Made by a program: the position numbers and the translations under genes. 64,000 nucleotides of DNA from Nocardioides sp. WS12. Its GTDB lineage: Bacteria > Actinomycetota > Actinomycetes > Propionibacteriales > Nocardioidaceae. Shown here in pieces: positions 26,696 to 35,323 of the stretch; position 1 is the stretch's first letter, and every line of letters begins with the position of its first letter. Under the pieces are notes generated by a model that searched no databases, was not told where the DNA came from, and was given only the letters and a program-made list of their open reading frames with translations. The stretch lies in contig NZ_CP053928.1 in the NCBI RefSeq assembly GCF_014108865.1, forward strand, positions 3,534,001 to 3,598,000. The letters are read 5' to 3'.

Positions 26696-29600
26696 ATGAA
26701 TTCACGCCGCGCGTTCCAAGCACTACTGACAGTCACCGCCCTGGTGGCCCTGTCCCTCGGGTCGCCACTGCCGACCCAGGCGGCAAGGCCCGGGCCCGGC
26801 GGCGGAGGTGGCTCCGGTGGTGGCATCGGCGTCAAGATCCAGGGGTACGACGCCCTCTCGAAGTCGTGGACGCCCGGCAACACGGGTGGCTACGCCGAGG
26901 GCGACAGCATCCCCTTCCGCCTGGTGCTGACGGGGCCAGGGACGCTGAACACCCTGCAGATCCTCGCCGACCACAAGCGCAGTGGCGTGAAGGGCATCGA
27001 GGACCTCAACAGCTTCCAGGTCTGCACGGGCGCCCCGACGACCACGCCGGCCGGCGCAACCGGCTGCAACGCCCCGGACCAGACGACCCTGACGGTGACG
27101 CGTGACCTCCCGAACCCGGTGAGCGCCGGGGTCGAGCAGATCTCCTACACCTTCCGCAACGTCGTCATCCCGGCCAGCGGCCTCGTGCTGAGGTGGGGCG
27201 CGGAGCTCGCGATCGGCTCCCACCTGTACAACGGCTCGGCCCTCCACATGGCGGTGGGCGCGGCCACGACGAGCGCCGGTTCGATCAGCTTCGGCAGCAA
27301 GGACGTGCCGATCCCGGTCAACGCGATCCTCGCGACCGAGACCGACAAGAAGATCGACGGCAAGGAAGCGATCACCGCGGACAGCCCGTTGACGCTGGGC
27401 CAGCGCGTGCGCGTCACGATCGCCTCCAAGGTGGTCGGCCCGGCCAAGGGCACCCAGAACGTCACCATCACCGACCAGCTCCCCACCTGCCTGCGGTACG
27501 CCGGCAACGCCACCCCGGCTCCTGCCTCCGCGCCGACCGCGGTCGGCGGCGTGATCCCACCCGGCGGCGAGGTCGTCTGGACCTTCACGAACGTCAAGAA
27601 CGGCACGACGCTGAATGTCGCGTTCGATGCGGTGGTCGTGAGCATCGGCTCGTGCACCAACCTGGCCATCACGTCGTCGGACAAGACCCGGGTGCCCTCC
27701 ACCGACACGGTGCCGATCTTCACGGCCGGCGCTCCGGACATGTCGATCGTCAAGGACTGTGACGACGTCGTCGCGCCCGGCGGTCTGGCGACCTGCACCC
27801 TGACCTACCGCAACGAGGGCGACGCCGTCGCGAAGAATGTGACGATCACCGATGTCCTCGACCCGGGCCTGACCTACGTCGCGGTCGCCGGCGAACCCCA
27901 GCCCTCGGGCAACCCGCTGGTGTGGACCATCGGCGACGTCGCTGCGGGCGACGGCGACACGATCACCTACCAGGAACGGGTCCCGGCGACCGGACCTGCC
28001 GGCACGCAGGAGTACAAGAACACGGCGACGGTGCGCACCACCGGCGACCCGGATCCCGAGGACGACACCGACACCGAGATCGTCGAAGTGACCTTCGCGG
28101 TCGACCTGGGCATCAGCAAGCAGTGCCCCGGCACCCTGCCCGCCAACACGCCCACGCAGGAGTCGGTGACCTACCGCAACGGCGGCACGGCCACGGCGAC
28201 AGGCGTCACCATCGTCGACACCCTTCCCGTCGGGATGAGCTACGTCTCGGGGAGCGCCTCGGTGGCCCCGACATCGGTGAACGGACGCGTGATCACCTGG
28301 GTGATCGGCAGCGTCGCGGCCGGCTCCGCGCCGGTGACCATCACCTATCAGGTCACCGTCGCCGCTCCCGGCCAGTACAAGAACGTCGCGACGATCTCGG
28401 CCGACCAGCCGGATGCCGACGCAACGGACAACAGCGCCGAGTGCACGGCCGGGGCGGCGTACTCCGACGTCGCCGTCGACAAGGCCTGTCCTTCGAACGC
28501 CTCACCCGGGGCGACGGTCACGCACACGGTGACCTACTCGAACGTGGGCAACCAGTCGGCCGCCGGCGTCGTGGTCGTGGACACGCTGGGGGCAGGGTTG
28601 GCCTTCAAGACCGGCTCCGCGAAGGTCAACGGCTCCGCGGTGACGCCGTCCGTCAACGGACAGGTGCTCACCTTCAACCTCGGCACCGTCGCCGCCGGTG
28701 GCTCCGGCGTCATCACCTACGAGGTGACGCTCGACGCGACCGCAACCTCCGCGGGAGTGAAGACCTTCACCGACACGGCGGCCATCAGCACCACGAGCAG
28801 CAACAGCATCAACACCAGCAACGACTCCAAGGCGTGCTCGACGGACGTCGACTACCAGCCGCGGCTGACACTGACGAAGATCGGTTGCCAGGCCACCGTG
28901 GTGCCGGGCGGATTCCAGACCTACACGCTCGGCTTCGCCAACGAGGGTACGGCGCCCGCCACCGGCGCCACGCTCACCGACACCCCGCCGGCCGGCCAGC
29001 GGATCTCGGCCGCGCCGGATGCGGACATCGACGTCGAGGAGAACACCGCGGTGTGGGACCTCGGCACCCTGTCGCCGGACGAGGAAGGCACCCGCACCCT
29101 GACGGTCGAGGTGAGCGTCGAGAGCGGCACCCAGGTGCTCAACACCGCCACACTGAGCGCTGACAACGCGAGCGCCACCACGGCGACGGCGTACACGCAG
29201 GTCAACGGGACGGGCGCCTCCACGCACGGCAGCGCCTACGGCATCGACGTCCGGGCCCTCGGGCTCACGTTGATCGACAAGTTCGTCAAGGCGAGCTCCA
29301 ACGACCCCGGTGGCCCGAACGACGCGGCGGCTGGCCCGCTGGCGACGCTCACCGTGGCCGGCGTGGTCAACGCCGGGGTCCTCTCGGCGGCCTCGCACTC
29401 GAAGGTCGACATCGGCTCGGCGAGCTCGACGTCCACCTCGACGGTGGCCAACCTCAACCTGCTCAACGGCCTGATCACGGCGAAGGCCGTGCGCAGCGTC
29501 TCGACCTCGGTGGCCGGTCCGTTGGGCGCGTCCTCGAACACCGACGGGTCGACCTTCACCGACCTGGTGATCGCCGGCCAGGCGATCCCGAACAATGTCG

Positions 29601-30409
29601 CACCGAACACGGTGATCAACCTGCCGCTGGGGATCGGGTCGGTGAAGCTGCGGGCCCCGAAGATCACGGCAGTCGTCGACGGCCAGGGCCGCTACGTGAC
29701 GACGGCGACGGTGAACATGATCGACGTGACCCTGACCGGGCTACTGATCGTCCCGCTCAACACGCACGTGATCGTCGGTCACACGGAGTCCGACGCGACG
29801 TACCCGAGCGGTGCACCATGCGGCACGCGGCCCAACACCGTGTCGGGCAAGGCGTTCACCGCGTTCGTCGACAACGTGCTGCTCGACGACCTCTACGTCA
29901 ACAAGGCGGAGATCGCCCCGTTGGGCGGTACGTCGACGGCCAACACCGCAACGGTGCCTCCCCTTCTCGGGGGCGTGCTGACCGCGTCGGCGCTGACCAA
30001 CTCGAGCACCGGCTCGATCGGTACGCCGCCCACCGCGACCAGCACGAGCAGCGCCGCCGCCGTCGACGTCCTGGCCGGCCTCATCAAGGCCGACCTGATC
30101 CAGGTGGCCGCAACGAGCACGGCGAACGGCACCACTGCGAGCACCACGCTGAGCGCCAACTTCGTGAACCTCAGGATCGGCACGCTCACGATCAACGGCC
30201 AGGTGACGCCCAACTTCACCATCGACCTGTTGTACGGCGGCGGGATCGCGCACATCGTGCTCAACGAGCAGGTCACGAACACGCCTGCCGGCGGGAAGGA
30301 CACGTCTGGCACGGTCAATGCCGTCCATGTCCGGCTGTTCTCCGCGGTCGGGCTGCTCACCACCGACGTGATCGTGGTGTCGGCCCACAGCGACGCGCAC
30401 ACCCAGTAA
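26696..30409 (+). CDS. Large secreted DUF11-repeat protein with choice-of-anchor-type C-terminus
   Basis: 1237 aa. An N-terminal Sec signal peptide (hydrophobic LLTVTALVALSLG, cleavage likely after TQAA) is followed by a Gly-rich linker (GGGGGSGGG). Residues ~200-840 hold about five DUF11-type Ig-like repeats, recognisable by VTYRNGGTATATGVTIVDTL and cognates. Residues ~845-1237 carry two related blocks with VANLNLLNGLITAKAV and VDVLAGLIKADLIQV, typical of actinobacterial choice-of-anchor proteins. There is no LPXTG motif or C-terminal membrane helix, so it is probably released or held non-covalently at the surface. An adhesion or envelope role is inferred. Confidence 0.85.
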   Translation: MNSRRAFQALLTVTALVALSLGSPLPTQAARPGPGGGGGSGGGIGVKIQGYDALSKSWTPGNTGGYAEGDSIPFRLVLTGPGTLNTLQILADHKRSGVKGIEDLNSFQVCTGAPTTTPAGATGCNAPDQTTLTVTRDLPNPVSAGVEQISYTFRNVVIPASGLVLRWGAELAIGSHLYNGSALHMAVGAATTSAGSISFGSKDVPIPVNAILATETDKKIDGKEAITADSPLTLGQRVRVTIASKVVGPAKGTQNVTITDQLPTCLRYAGNATPAPASAPTAVGGVIPPGGEVVWTFTNVKNGTTLNVAFDAVVVSIGSCTNLAITSSDKTRVPSTDTVPIFTAGAPDMSIVKDCDDVVAPGGLATCTLTYRNEGDAVAKNVTITDVLDPGLTYVAVAGEPQPSGNPLVWTIGDVAAGDGDTITYQERVPATGPAGTQEYKNTATVRTTGDPDPEDDTDTEIVEVTFAVDLGISKQCPGTLPANTPTQESVTYRNGGTATATGVTIVDTLPVGMSYVSGSASVAPTSVNGRVITWVIGSVAAGSAPVTITYQVTVAAPGQYKNVATISADQPDADATDNSAECTAGAAYSDVAVDKACPSNASPGATVTHTVTYSNVGNQSAAGVVVVDTLGAGLAFKTGSAKVNGSAVTPSVNGQVLTFNLGTVAAGGSGVITYEVTLDATATSAGVKTFTDTAAISTTSSNSINTSNDSKACSTDVDYQPRLTLTKIGCQATVVPGGFQTYTLGFANEGTAPATGATLTDTPPAGQRISAAPDADIDVEENTAVWDLGTLSPDEEGTRTLTVEVSVESGTQVLNTATLSADNASATTATAYTQVNGTGASTHGSAYGIDVRALGLTLIDKFVKASSNDPGGPNDAAAGPLATLTVAGVVNAGVLSAASHSKVDIGSASSTSTSTVANLNLLNGLITAKAVRSVSTSVAGPLGASSNTDGSTFTDLVIAGQAIPNNVAPNTVINLPLGIGSVKLRAPKITAVVDGQGRYVTTATVNMIDVTLTGLLIVPLNTHVIVGHTESDATYPSGAPCGTRPNTVSGKAFTAFVDNVLLDDLYVNKAEIAPLGGTSTANTATVPPLLGGVLTASALTNSSTGSIGTPPTATSTSSAAAVDVLAGLIKADLIQVAATSTANGTTASTTLSANFVNLRIGTLTINGQVTPNFTIDLLYGGGIAHIVLNEQVTNTPAGGKDTSGTVNAVHVRLFSAVGLLTTDVIVVSAHSDAHTQ

Positions 30410-30427
30410 CGAAGCAGGGACCACCCG

Positions 30428-30460
30428 GCGCGGCTCCGGCGATCACGTCCGGGGCCGCGC
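30428..30460. terminator. Hairpin between convergent genes
   Basis: GCGCGGC and CCGG (30428-30439) pair with CCGG and GCCGCGC (30449-30460), an 11-bp stem with one mismatch, between the DUF11 gene and the convergent fic gene and overlapping the fic stop. No T-tract. Confidence 0.4.
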
Positions 30461-31672
30461 GGACAGCGTGATCAGGTCCAGGACCTCACGCGCGACATAG
30501 GCCCGGGCGCCGCGCTCGATCGACTTCGTCGTCAGGATTCCTGCCCGGTGCAGCTCGTCGAGTGCGGCACTTGCAGCCGGGAACGAGACATCGAGAATCC
30601 TGGCCAGGGTCGTCGCAGTCAGGACCGGCGCTTCGGGCAGTCGCCGCAGCAGACGAGCCACCGCCGAGTCAGCGCGGGGGGTCGACCGCATGCCCGATGC
30701 CGTCCGGTGCGCGGTGAGCCGGTCCTGCCACACTCCTCGCAGCTCGTTGATCCTGGCCATGAGTGCCTCGGACTGCTCGACTGCGAGCGCTGCAGCGTCG
30801 ACGAACGTGATGAGCCATGCGTTGGTCGATGCGCTCGCAGCTGCGCTTCCGGCGGGAGAGCTGTGCCGAAAGTCGGTGAGGCCGGCGACGTACTGGTCCC
30901 GCAGCGTGGCGAGCACGAGGCTGATCGGGAGAACGGCGTGCTCGGTCAGCCCTCGACGAGCGAGCACGGTGTGCACGAGAGCGCGGCCCACCCGGCCGTT
31001 GCCGTCCGTGAAGGGATGGATGGTCTCGAACTGGGCGTGGACCACCGCAGCCTGGATCAGGGGCGCGTACGCCGACCCGTTCATGTAGTCGACGAGGTCA
31101 GCCATGTGGGCGGGGACCTGCGCCGGGTCGGGCGGGACGTAGCTGGCACCTATCGGTGTCCAGCTCGATGTGCCGATCCAGTTCTGCACGGTACGCAGCC
31201 CGTGGTGCCTGGGTTCGTCGGGCAGCAGCGATCGATGGAGCTCGACGATGTGGTCGACCGTGAGGACGTCGGTCTCGACGAGCTCCGTGGTCGCTGCGCG
31301 GACAATGGTCATGTTGTTGGCGACCAGCTGGGCCTGGTTGCTGACGCCACGGATGGTCTCGGACTGGCCGAGCTCTGCGAGAGCCACCTGTTGAGCGGAC
31401 GGCGCGATGCCTTCGATCCGGGAGCTGGCGATGGCCTCGGACCGCAAGAGGAAGCGAGCGATACCGGCGAGGCCTTCGGCCCCAGGGCCATTGAGCGCCC
31501 GGATACTGCGTTCGACCTTCGCGACCTGCCGGGAGACCTCACCTCCGACGGCCAGAGCGACGCCGTCGATCGGGTCGGGAACGTAGCGCTGGTAACGGCC
31601 GGACCGCTGATCGCGGTGCGGGACGCCGGAATCGACGCTGGACTCCCAGTGCGCGTCTTCCCAGGTGGCCAT
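30443..31672 (-). CDS. Fic family AMP-transferase with C-terminal winged helix (second copy)
   Basis: 409 aa. Inhibitory motif S-x-x-x-E-G at 83-88, Fic motif HPFTDGNGRVGR at 219-230, and a C-terminal winged helix (VLTATTLARILDVSFPAASA). Same layout as the fic gene at 12781-13983 but only moderately similar, so it looks like an old paralogue rather than a recent duplicate. The ATG at 31672 has AAAGGA 9 nt upstream. It is followed closely by the convergent DUF11 gene. A palindrome with the same geometry as that of the first copy precedes it by 30 bp. Confidence 0.9.
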   Translation of the reverse strand: MATWEDAHWESSVDSGVPHRDQRSGRYQRYVPDPIDGVALAVGGEVSRQVAKVERSIRALNGPGAEGLAGIARFLLRSEAIASSRIEGIAPSAQQVALAELGQSETIRGVSNQAQLVANNMTIVRAATTELVETDVLTVDHIVELHRSLLPDEPRHHGLRTVQNWIGTSSWTPIGASYVPPDPAQVPAHMADLVDYMNGSAYAPLIQAAVVHAQFETIHPFTDGNGRVGRALVHTVLARRGLTEHAVLPISLVLATLRDQYVAGLTDFRHSSPAGSAAASASTNAWLITFVDAAALAVEQSEALMARINELRGVWQDRLTAHRTASGMRSTPRADSAVARLLRRLPEAPVLTATTLARILDVSFPAASAALDELHRAGILTTKSIERGARAYVAREVLDLITLSARPRT

Positions 31673-31702
31673 CAGTCGTTTCCTTTCACCCCTCCCCACT
31701 CT

Positions 31703-31734
31703 ATCAAAGGATAGATACTTATTCTTTGATAGAA
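31703..31734. promoter_or_regulatory. Inverted repeat upstream of the second fic gene
   Basis: Perfect 9-bp arms CTATCAAAG and CTTTGATAG separated by 14 nt, in an AT-rich patch ending 30 bp before the fic ATG. Geometry equals that at 12715-12746. Confidence 0.6.
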
Positions 31735-31753
31735 CGGTGAGGCGTTCAAGGAT

Positions 31754-31806
31754 CAGGTCGCGGGGTGCTCAGCGAGCACCTTCTTGAGGACCTTGCCGGT
31801 CCGGAC
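31754..31806 (-). pseudogene. C-terminal remnant of an acyl-CoA synthetase (AMP-ligase)
   Basis: The minus strand encodes RTGKVLKKVLAEHPAT and a stop. TGK-hydrophobic-LKK near the C-terminus is the invariant lysine region of acyl/aryl-CoA ligases. A stop codon lies about a dozen codons upstream in this frame, so only a fragment survives. The rest of 31740-31897 shows nothing else recognisable. Confidence 0.5.
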
Positions 31807-31897
31807 ACGAGAATGTCGTCGTCACGACCGTCGATCGCGGGATGGGCGCCGTGCCGGATCGCAGCCAGCTCACGGGCCGGTCGCGCGCGTCCGCCTT

Positions 31898-32368
31898 TCA
31901 CCCCGTCATCGCAGCGCCCACACAGCACCCGAACGCCGCCACCACGCTCACCGTTCGGACCAGGTGCAGCCGGTTCCACGGCGCTTCGAAGGCCTCGCGT
32001 GCGGAGCGGAGTGCTGCCTCGCCGTCCGGTTGGCCGACGGCGAGGAGCGCGTCGTTCAGCGGCACGTTGCCGGCCATGGTGATCGCGAACATCACGACGT
32101 AGAGGACCAGCGCAGCGACCACCCAGGGCCGCGACGGACCTGTGAAAGTGGCGATGCCGAGGGCCGGGATCGGCACGACGAACACCAGCAGGAACAGCGG
32201 ATTGAGGATCGCGACGTTGACCTGCTGCATCGCATCGACGAACGTGCGGTCATCGGTTTGCGCCAGGCCCGGCATGATCGCCGTGGAGAACGCGAAGAAC
32301 AGTCCGGCGACCAGTCCGGCACCGATCGTGCCGGTGACCAGCGCCGCGTCCCCGATGACTTCGTTCAT
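31898..32368 (-). CDS. DUF1772/anthrone oxygenase-family membrane protein
   Basis: 156 aa, four hydrophobic helices with GLVAGLFFAFSTAIMPGL, NPLFLLVFVVPIPAL and NRLHLVRTVSVVAAFG, typical of DUF1772 (family contains anthrone oxygenases, but most members are uncharacterised). The ATG overlaps the stop of the NAD(P)-binding protein (ATGA), so the two are coupled and probably act together. Confidence 0.8.
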   Translation of the reverse strand: MNEVIGDAALVTGTIGAGLVAGLFFAFSTAIMPGLAQTDDRTFVDAMQQVNVAILNPLFLLVFVVPIPALGIATFTGPSRPWVVAALVLYVVMFAITMAGNVPLNDALLAVGQPDGEAALRSAREAFEAPWNRLHLVRTVSVVAAFGCCVGAAMTG

Positions 32369-33198
32369 GACGCGGCCGCCTGCGGCCACGCGCCCGAGCG
32401 TGCGGCCCGTCGGGCGTACTCGGCGAACGCGCGGGCCGGTCGGCCGAGCGCCTCACGGACGCCGTCGGCCAGGTGCTCGTTGTGTCCGTCGAGGATGTGG
32501 GCGAACAGTTCCCCCAGTCCCCCGGCCTCCTCGGCGGGCAGACCCACGTGGATCAGGTCTGCGACGAGCTGTTCGTTGGTGATCTGCTCGTAGCCGATCT
32601 CGCGCCCGGTAGCAGTCGCGATCTCGGCGGTTGCTTCGGCGAACGTCATCAGCCGCGGGCCGGTGAGCTCGTAGACCCGGTTGCTGGCCGCCTCGTCCGT
32701 CATCATCGCGACGGCGACTTCGGCGACATCGTCGAGATCGACGAACGGCTCACGGACGGCGCCGGCGGAGAAGGCCAGGTGCCCGGCCGCCAGCGGTTCG
32801 GCAAACAGGCTCTCGTCGAAGTTCTGCATGAAGAAGGCGCACCGGACGACGCCCCAGGTGGCGCCGTGCTTCGTTGCCACGTCGGCGACGAGCTGCTCGG
32901 CCCGCTGCGCCTCGGCCTCACCTCGGCCCGACAGGAGCACGATCCGTCGTACGCCGGAGCGGGCCATCCGCTCGGCGACCTCGGCCACCGCTTCGGGGGC
33001 GCCGGGGAAGGTCAGGTCGGGGGCGAAGGTGAGGTACGCCGACGCGGCCGGCCGCTCGACCGACGACCAGGTGGTCGGGTCAGCCCAGTCGAACTCGGGA
33101 CGGGAGAGGGAGGTGACCGGGAGGCCCCGGCCCTGGAGGAGGGACGCGACGCGGCGACCGGTCTTGCCGGTGCCGCCGATGATCAGGTTCGTTGTCAC
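32365..33198 (-). CDS. NmrA-like NAD(P)-binding protein
   Basis: About 277 aa. N-terminal Rossmann motif IIGGTGKTGRRVASLL, then RRIVLLSGRGEAEAQ and FFMQNFDESL, the NmrA/azoreductase-type pattern of NAD(P)-dependent quinone reductases or redox sensors. Start chosen at GTG 33198 because the upstream in-frame ATGs (33234, 33255) would overlap the direct repeats in front of the divergent araC gene. Coupled to the DUF1772 gene. Confidence 0.78.
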   Translation of the reverse strand: MTTNLIIGGTGKTGRRVASLLQGRGLPVTSLSRPEFDWADPTTWSSVERPAASAYLTFAPDLTFPGAPEAVAEVAERMARSGVRRIVLLSGRGEAEAQRAEQLVADVATKHGATWGVVRCAFFMQNFDESLFAEPLAAGHLAFSAGAVREPFVDLDDVAEVAVAMMTDEAASNRVYELTGPRLMTFAEATAEIATATGREIGYEQITNEQLVADLIHVGLPAEEAGGLGELFAHILDGHNEHLADGVREALGRPARAFAEYARRAARSGAWPQAAAS

Positions 33199-33228
33199 GA
33201 CCTCAGTCCATCGCGGCTCGATGAGACT

Positions 33229-33269
33229 TTCCATAGGTGAATGTCTTGATTCCATACGTGATCGTCTTG
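33229..33269. promoter_or_regulatory. Tandem 21-bp direct repeats (AraC-type operator)
   Basis: TTCCATAGGTGAATGTCTTG (33229-33248) and TTCCATACGTGATCGTCTTG (33250-33269) agree at 17 of 20 positions with a 21-bp period. AraC regulators bind direct repeats on one helix face at this spacing. The element lies between the divergent NmrA-like and araC genes. Confidence 0.65.
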
Positions 33270-33281
33270 CATGGTGGAGTC

Positions 33282-34220
33282 ATGGACGGACTCGAACACC
33301 TCCTCTCCGGTCCCCGGGCGCGCCAGGCGTTCCTGCTGCGGATGGTCATGGAGCCGCCGTGGGCGGTCCGGATCGAGGACGACCCGGCGCTGACGCTGAT
33401 GGCCGTCGCCCGCGGCTCCGCGTGGATCACGGGCGAACTCGGTGAGCCTCTGGAGTTGCAGGCGGGTGACGTGGCCGTGATCCGCGGCGGCCCGGTCTAC
33501 ACCGTGGCCGACCACCCGGCGACGGCCCCGAAGGTGACCATCCTCAAGGGCAACATCTGCGTCGACCCGGACGGCGAACTGCTGGCGCAGCGGATGGCGC
33601 TGGGCGTGCGCACGTGGGGCAACAGCCACGACGGTTCGACGGTGATGCTCGTCGGCACGTGGGAGGCCGAGACCGAGGCCGGGCGTCCCCTTCTCGCAGC
33701 GCTGCCACCGGTCGTCGTACGACGTCGGGAGGAGGACGACTCACCCCTGGTCGACCTGCTCTCCGCCGAGATGCTGCGTGAGGACCTCGGCCAGGAAGTC
33801 GTCCTCGACCGGTTGCTGGACCTGGTGCTGGTCACGGTGGTGCGCTCCTGGCTGGCGAGCGAGGAACAGGTCACCCGCGGCCTCGCCCACGCCGACCCGA
33901 CCGTCGGCGAAGCCCTGCGCCTGATGCACCACCACCCCGAACACGCCTGGACGATCGCGTCCCTGGCACGCGAGGTCGGCGTCTCGCGCGCGGCGCTGGC
34001 CCGACGGTTCGGCGAGCTCGTCGGCGAACCTCCGATGACCTACCTGACCCACTGGCGCCTCTCTCTCGCCGCCGACCTCCTGGTCGCCACCGACGACGCG
34101 ATCGACCGGGTGGCACGCCAGGTCGGGTACGGCAGCGGGTTCGCGCTGAGTGCGGCGTTCAAGCGGGTGCGCGGGGTGAGTCCGCAGCAACACCGCAGGA
34201 GGGCGCGGTCCGGTGGTTGA
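33282..34220 (+). CDS. AraC-family transcriptional regulator
   Basis: 312 aa. N-terminal cupin-like sensor (ELQAGDVAVIRGGPVYTV) and C-terminal double helix-turn-helix: WTIASLAREVGVSRAALARR and AIDRVARQVGYGSGFALSAA followed by FKRVRGVSPQQHRR. Likely activator of the divergent NmrA/DUF1772 pair. The final codons and the stop (Ser-Gly-Gly-TGA) come from a dispersed repeat copy at 34210-34258, so the C-terminus seems to have been set by repeat insertion. Confidence 0.87.
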   Translation: MDGLEHLLSGPRARQAFLLRMVMEPPWAVRIEDDPALTLMAVARGSAWITGELGEPLELQAGDVAVIRGGPVYTVADHPATAPKVTILKGNICVDPDGELLAQRMALGVRTWGNSHDGSTVMLVGTWEAETEAGRPLLAALPPVVVRRREEDDSPLVDLLSAEMLREDLGQEVVLDRLLDLVLVTVVRSWLASEEQVTRGLAHADPTVGEALRLMHHHPEHAWTIASLAREVGVSRAALARRFGELVGEPPMTYLTHWRLSLAADLLVATDDAIDRVARQVGYGSGFALSAAFKRVRGVSPQQHRRRARSGG

Positions 34221-34258
34221 GGTGCGAGGAGCGCCAGCGACGAGCCTCGAAACCCCGG
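34210..34258 (+). repeat. Dispersed repeat family A (REP-like)
   Basis: Starts CCGGTGGTTGAGGTGCGAG and ends GCCTCGAAACCCCGG, 49 bp; the ends are imperfectly complementary and could fold. Same family as the copies in 47529-47881 and in the Wadjet genes (63325-63374, 63490-63539). Its first bases form the stop codon of the AraC gene. Confidence 0.8.
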
Positions 34259-34348
34259 CAGCTATGGCGCAGGAGCGTCCGGAGGAGTAAGCAGGGAACA
34301 ACCGGCGGTGCCGGCCGGGCGCCGTCCCGTCTCCGAGAGGAGTGGGCT

Positions 34349-34951
34349 GTGTTCGCACGCTCCAGCACCTTCCACGGCAGGCCCGACAACATCGATGCGG
34401 GCATCAGGTTCGTCCAGGACGAAGTATCTCCCCTGCTCGACGCGATCGAGGGCTGTCGCGGCCTCTCGCTCCTCGTCGACCGCGACACCGGGTACTGCAT
34501 CGCCACCAGTTCGTGGGACTCCGAGGAAGCGATGGCCGCCAGCGACGACGCCTTGCGCTCGATCCGCGACCGCGGCAAGGACATTCTCGGTGCGTCCCTG
34601 CAGGTCGACTCGTGGGAGATCACGGTCATGCACCGCAACCACCACGGCGAGTGCTGCCGGGTGAGCTGGATCGAGGGCGACCTCGACGCCATGGCCGAGA
34701 CGTTCCGGGTCGCGATCATGCCCCGGCTCGAGGAGATCGACGGGTTCTGCAGCGCCAGCATGCTGATCGACCGGTTGGCCGGGCTTGGCTGCGTGACCAC
34801 GGCGTGGGAGTCCAGCGCAGCGATGGATGCCAGCCGCACAGCAGCCGACGACCTCCGCACCCGGGCAGCGAGCGACTCCAACGGCATGGTGGTCGAGGTT
34901 CACGAGTTCGACCTCGCCTACGCACACCTGCACGTCCCCGAGATGGCCTGA
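34349..34951 (+). CDS. Two-domain dimeric alpha/beta-barrel (ABM-like) protein
   Basis: 200 aa. Two repeats of a monooxygenase-like ferredoxin fold: GLSLLVDRDTGYCIATSSWD plus EEAMAASDDALRSIRD, and SMLIDRLAGLGCVTTAWESS plus AAMDASRTAADDLRT. Similar small proteins include antibiotic-biosynthesis monooxygenases and heme-degrading enzymes, but function is unknown here. The GTG at 34349 is favoured by GAGAGGAG six nt upstream; in-frame sequence before it lies in the repeat element. Confidence 0.7.
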   Translation: MFARSSTFHGRPDNIDAGIRFVQDEVSPLLDAIEGCRGLSLLVDRDTGYCIATSSWDSEEAMAASDDALRSIRDRGKDILGASLQVDSWEITVMHRNHHGECCRVSWIEGDLDAMAETFRVAIMPRLEEIDGFCSASMLIDRLAGLGCVTTAWESSAAMDASRTAADDLRTRAASDSNGMVVEVHEFDLAYAHLHVPEMA

Positions 34952-34972
34952 CGCCAGCTCGGCGTCAGCTGA

Positions 34973-35314
34973 TCAGCCGCGGTTGAGTACGACGGCCGCG
35001 GCGATCAGCTCCACGAACGCGTCCTGATCGAACGTGTCGGCCTCGAAGATGTCGAGCGCACGCCGCGTGCCGGCGTCCAGGCTCGCGTTGAACATGCCGG
35101 ACGGGTCCTCGAGGGACGCGCCCTTGGCGAAGGTGACCTTCACCTTGTCCTTGTAGGTCTCGACGGTGCAGATCAGGCCGTCGGCCGAGAAGGTCGGGAC
35201 GCCGTCCGGGTTGGACGCCTTCTTCCACTTGGCCTCTTCGGCCACGTCGGGTTCGGCCTTCACGATCAGGGCTCGCAGGGTGGTGACCGTCTCGGTCCGC
35301 CAGTCAGCGCTCAT
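34973..35314 (-). CDS. DUF1801 family protein
   Basis: 113 aa. Matches DUF1801/YdhG: EEAKWKKASNPDGVPTFSAD, CTVETYKDKVKVTFAKGASL, then ALDIFEADTFDQDAFVELIA. Function unknown. It follows the methyltransferase on the opposite side of a 9-bp gap (35315-35323) and could be read from its own promoter within the methyltransferase's 3' end or with it. Confidence 0.75.
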   Translation of the reverse strand: MSADWRTETVTTLRALIVKAEPDVAEEAKWKKASNPDGVPTFSADGLICTVETYKDKVKVTFAKGASLEDPSGMFNASLDAGTRRALDIFEADTFDQDAFVELIAAAVVLNRG

Positions 35315-35323
35315 GCGACGAGC

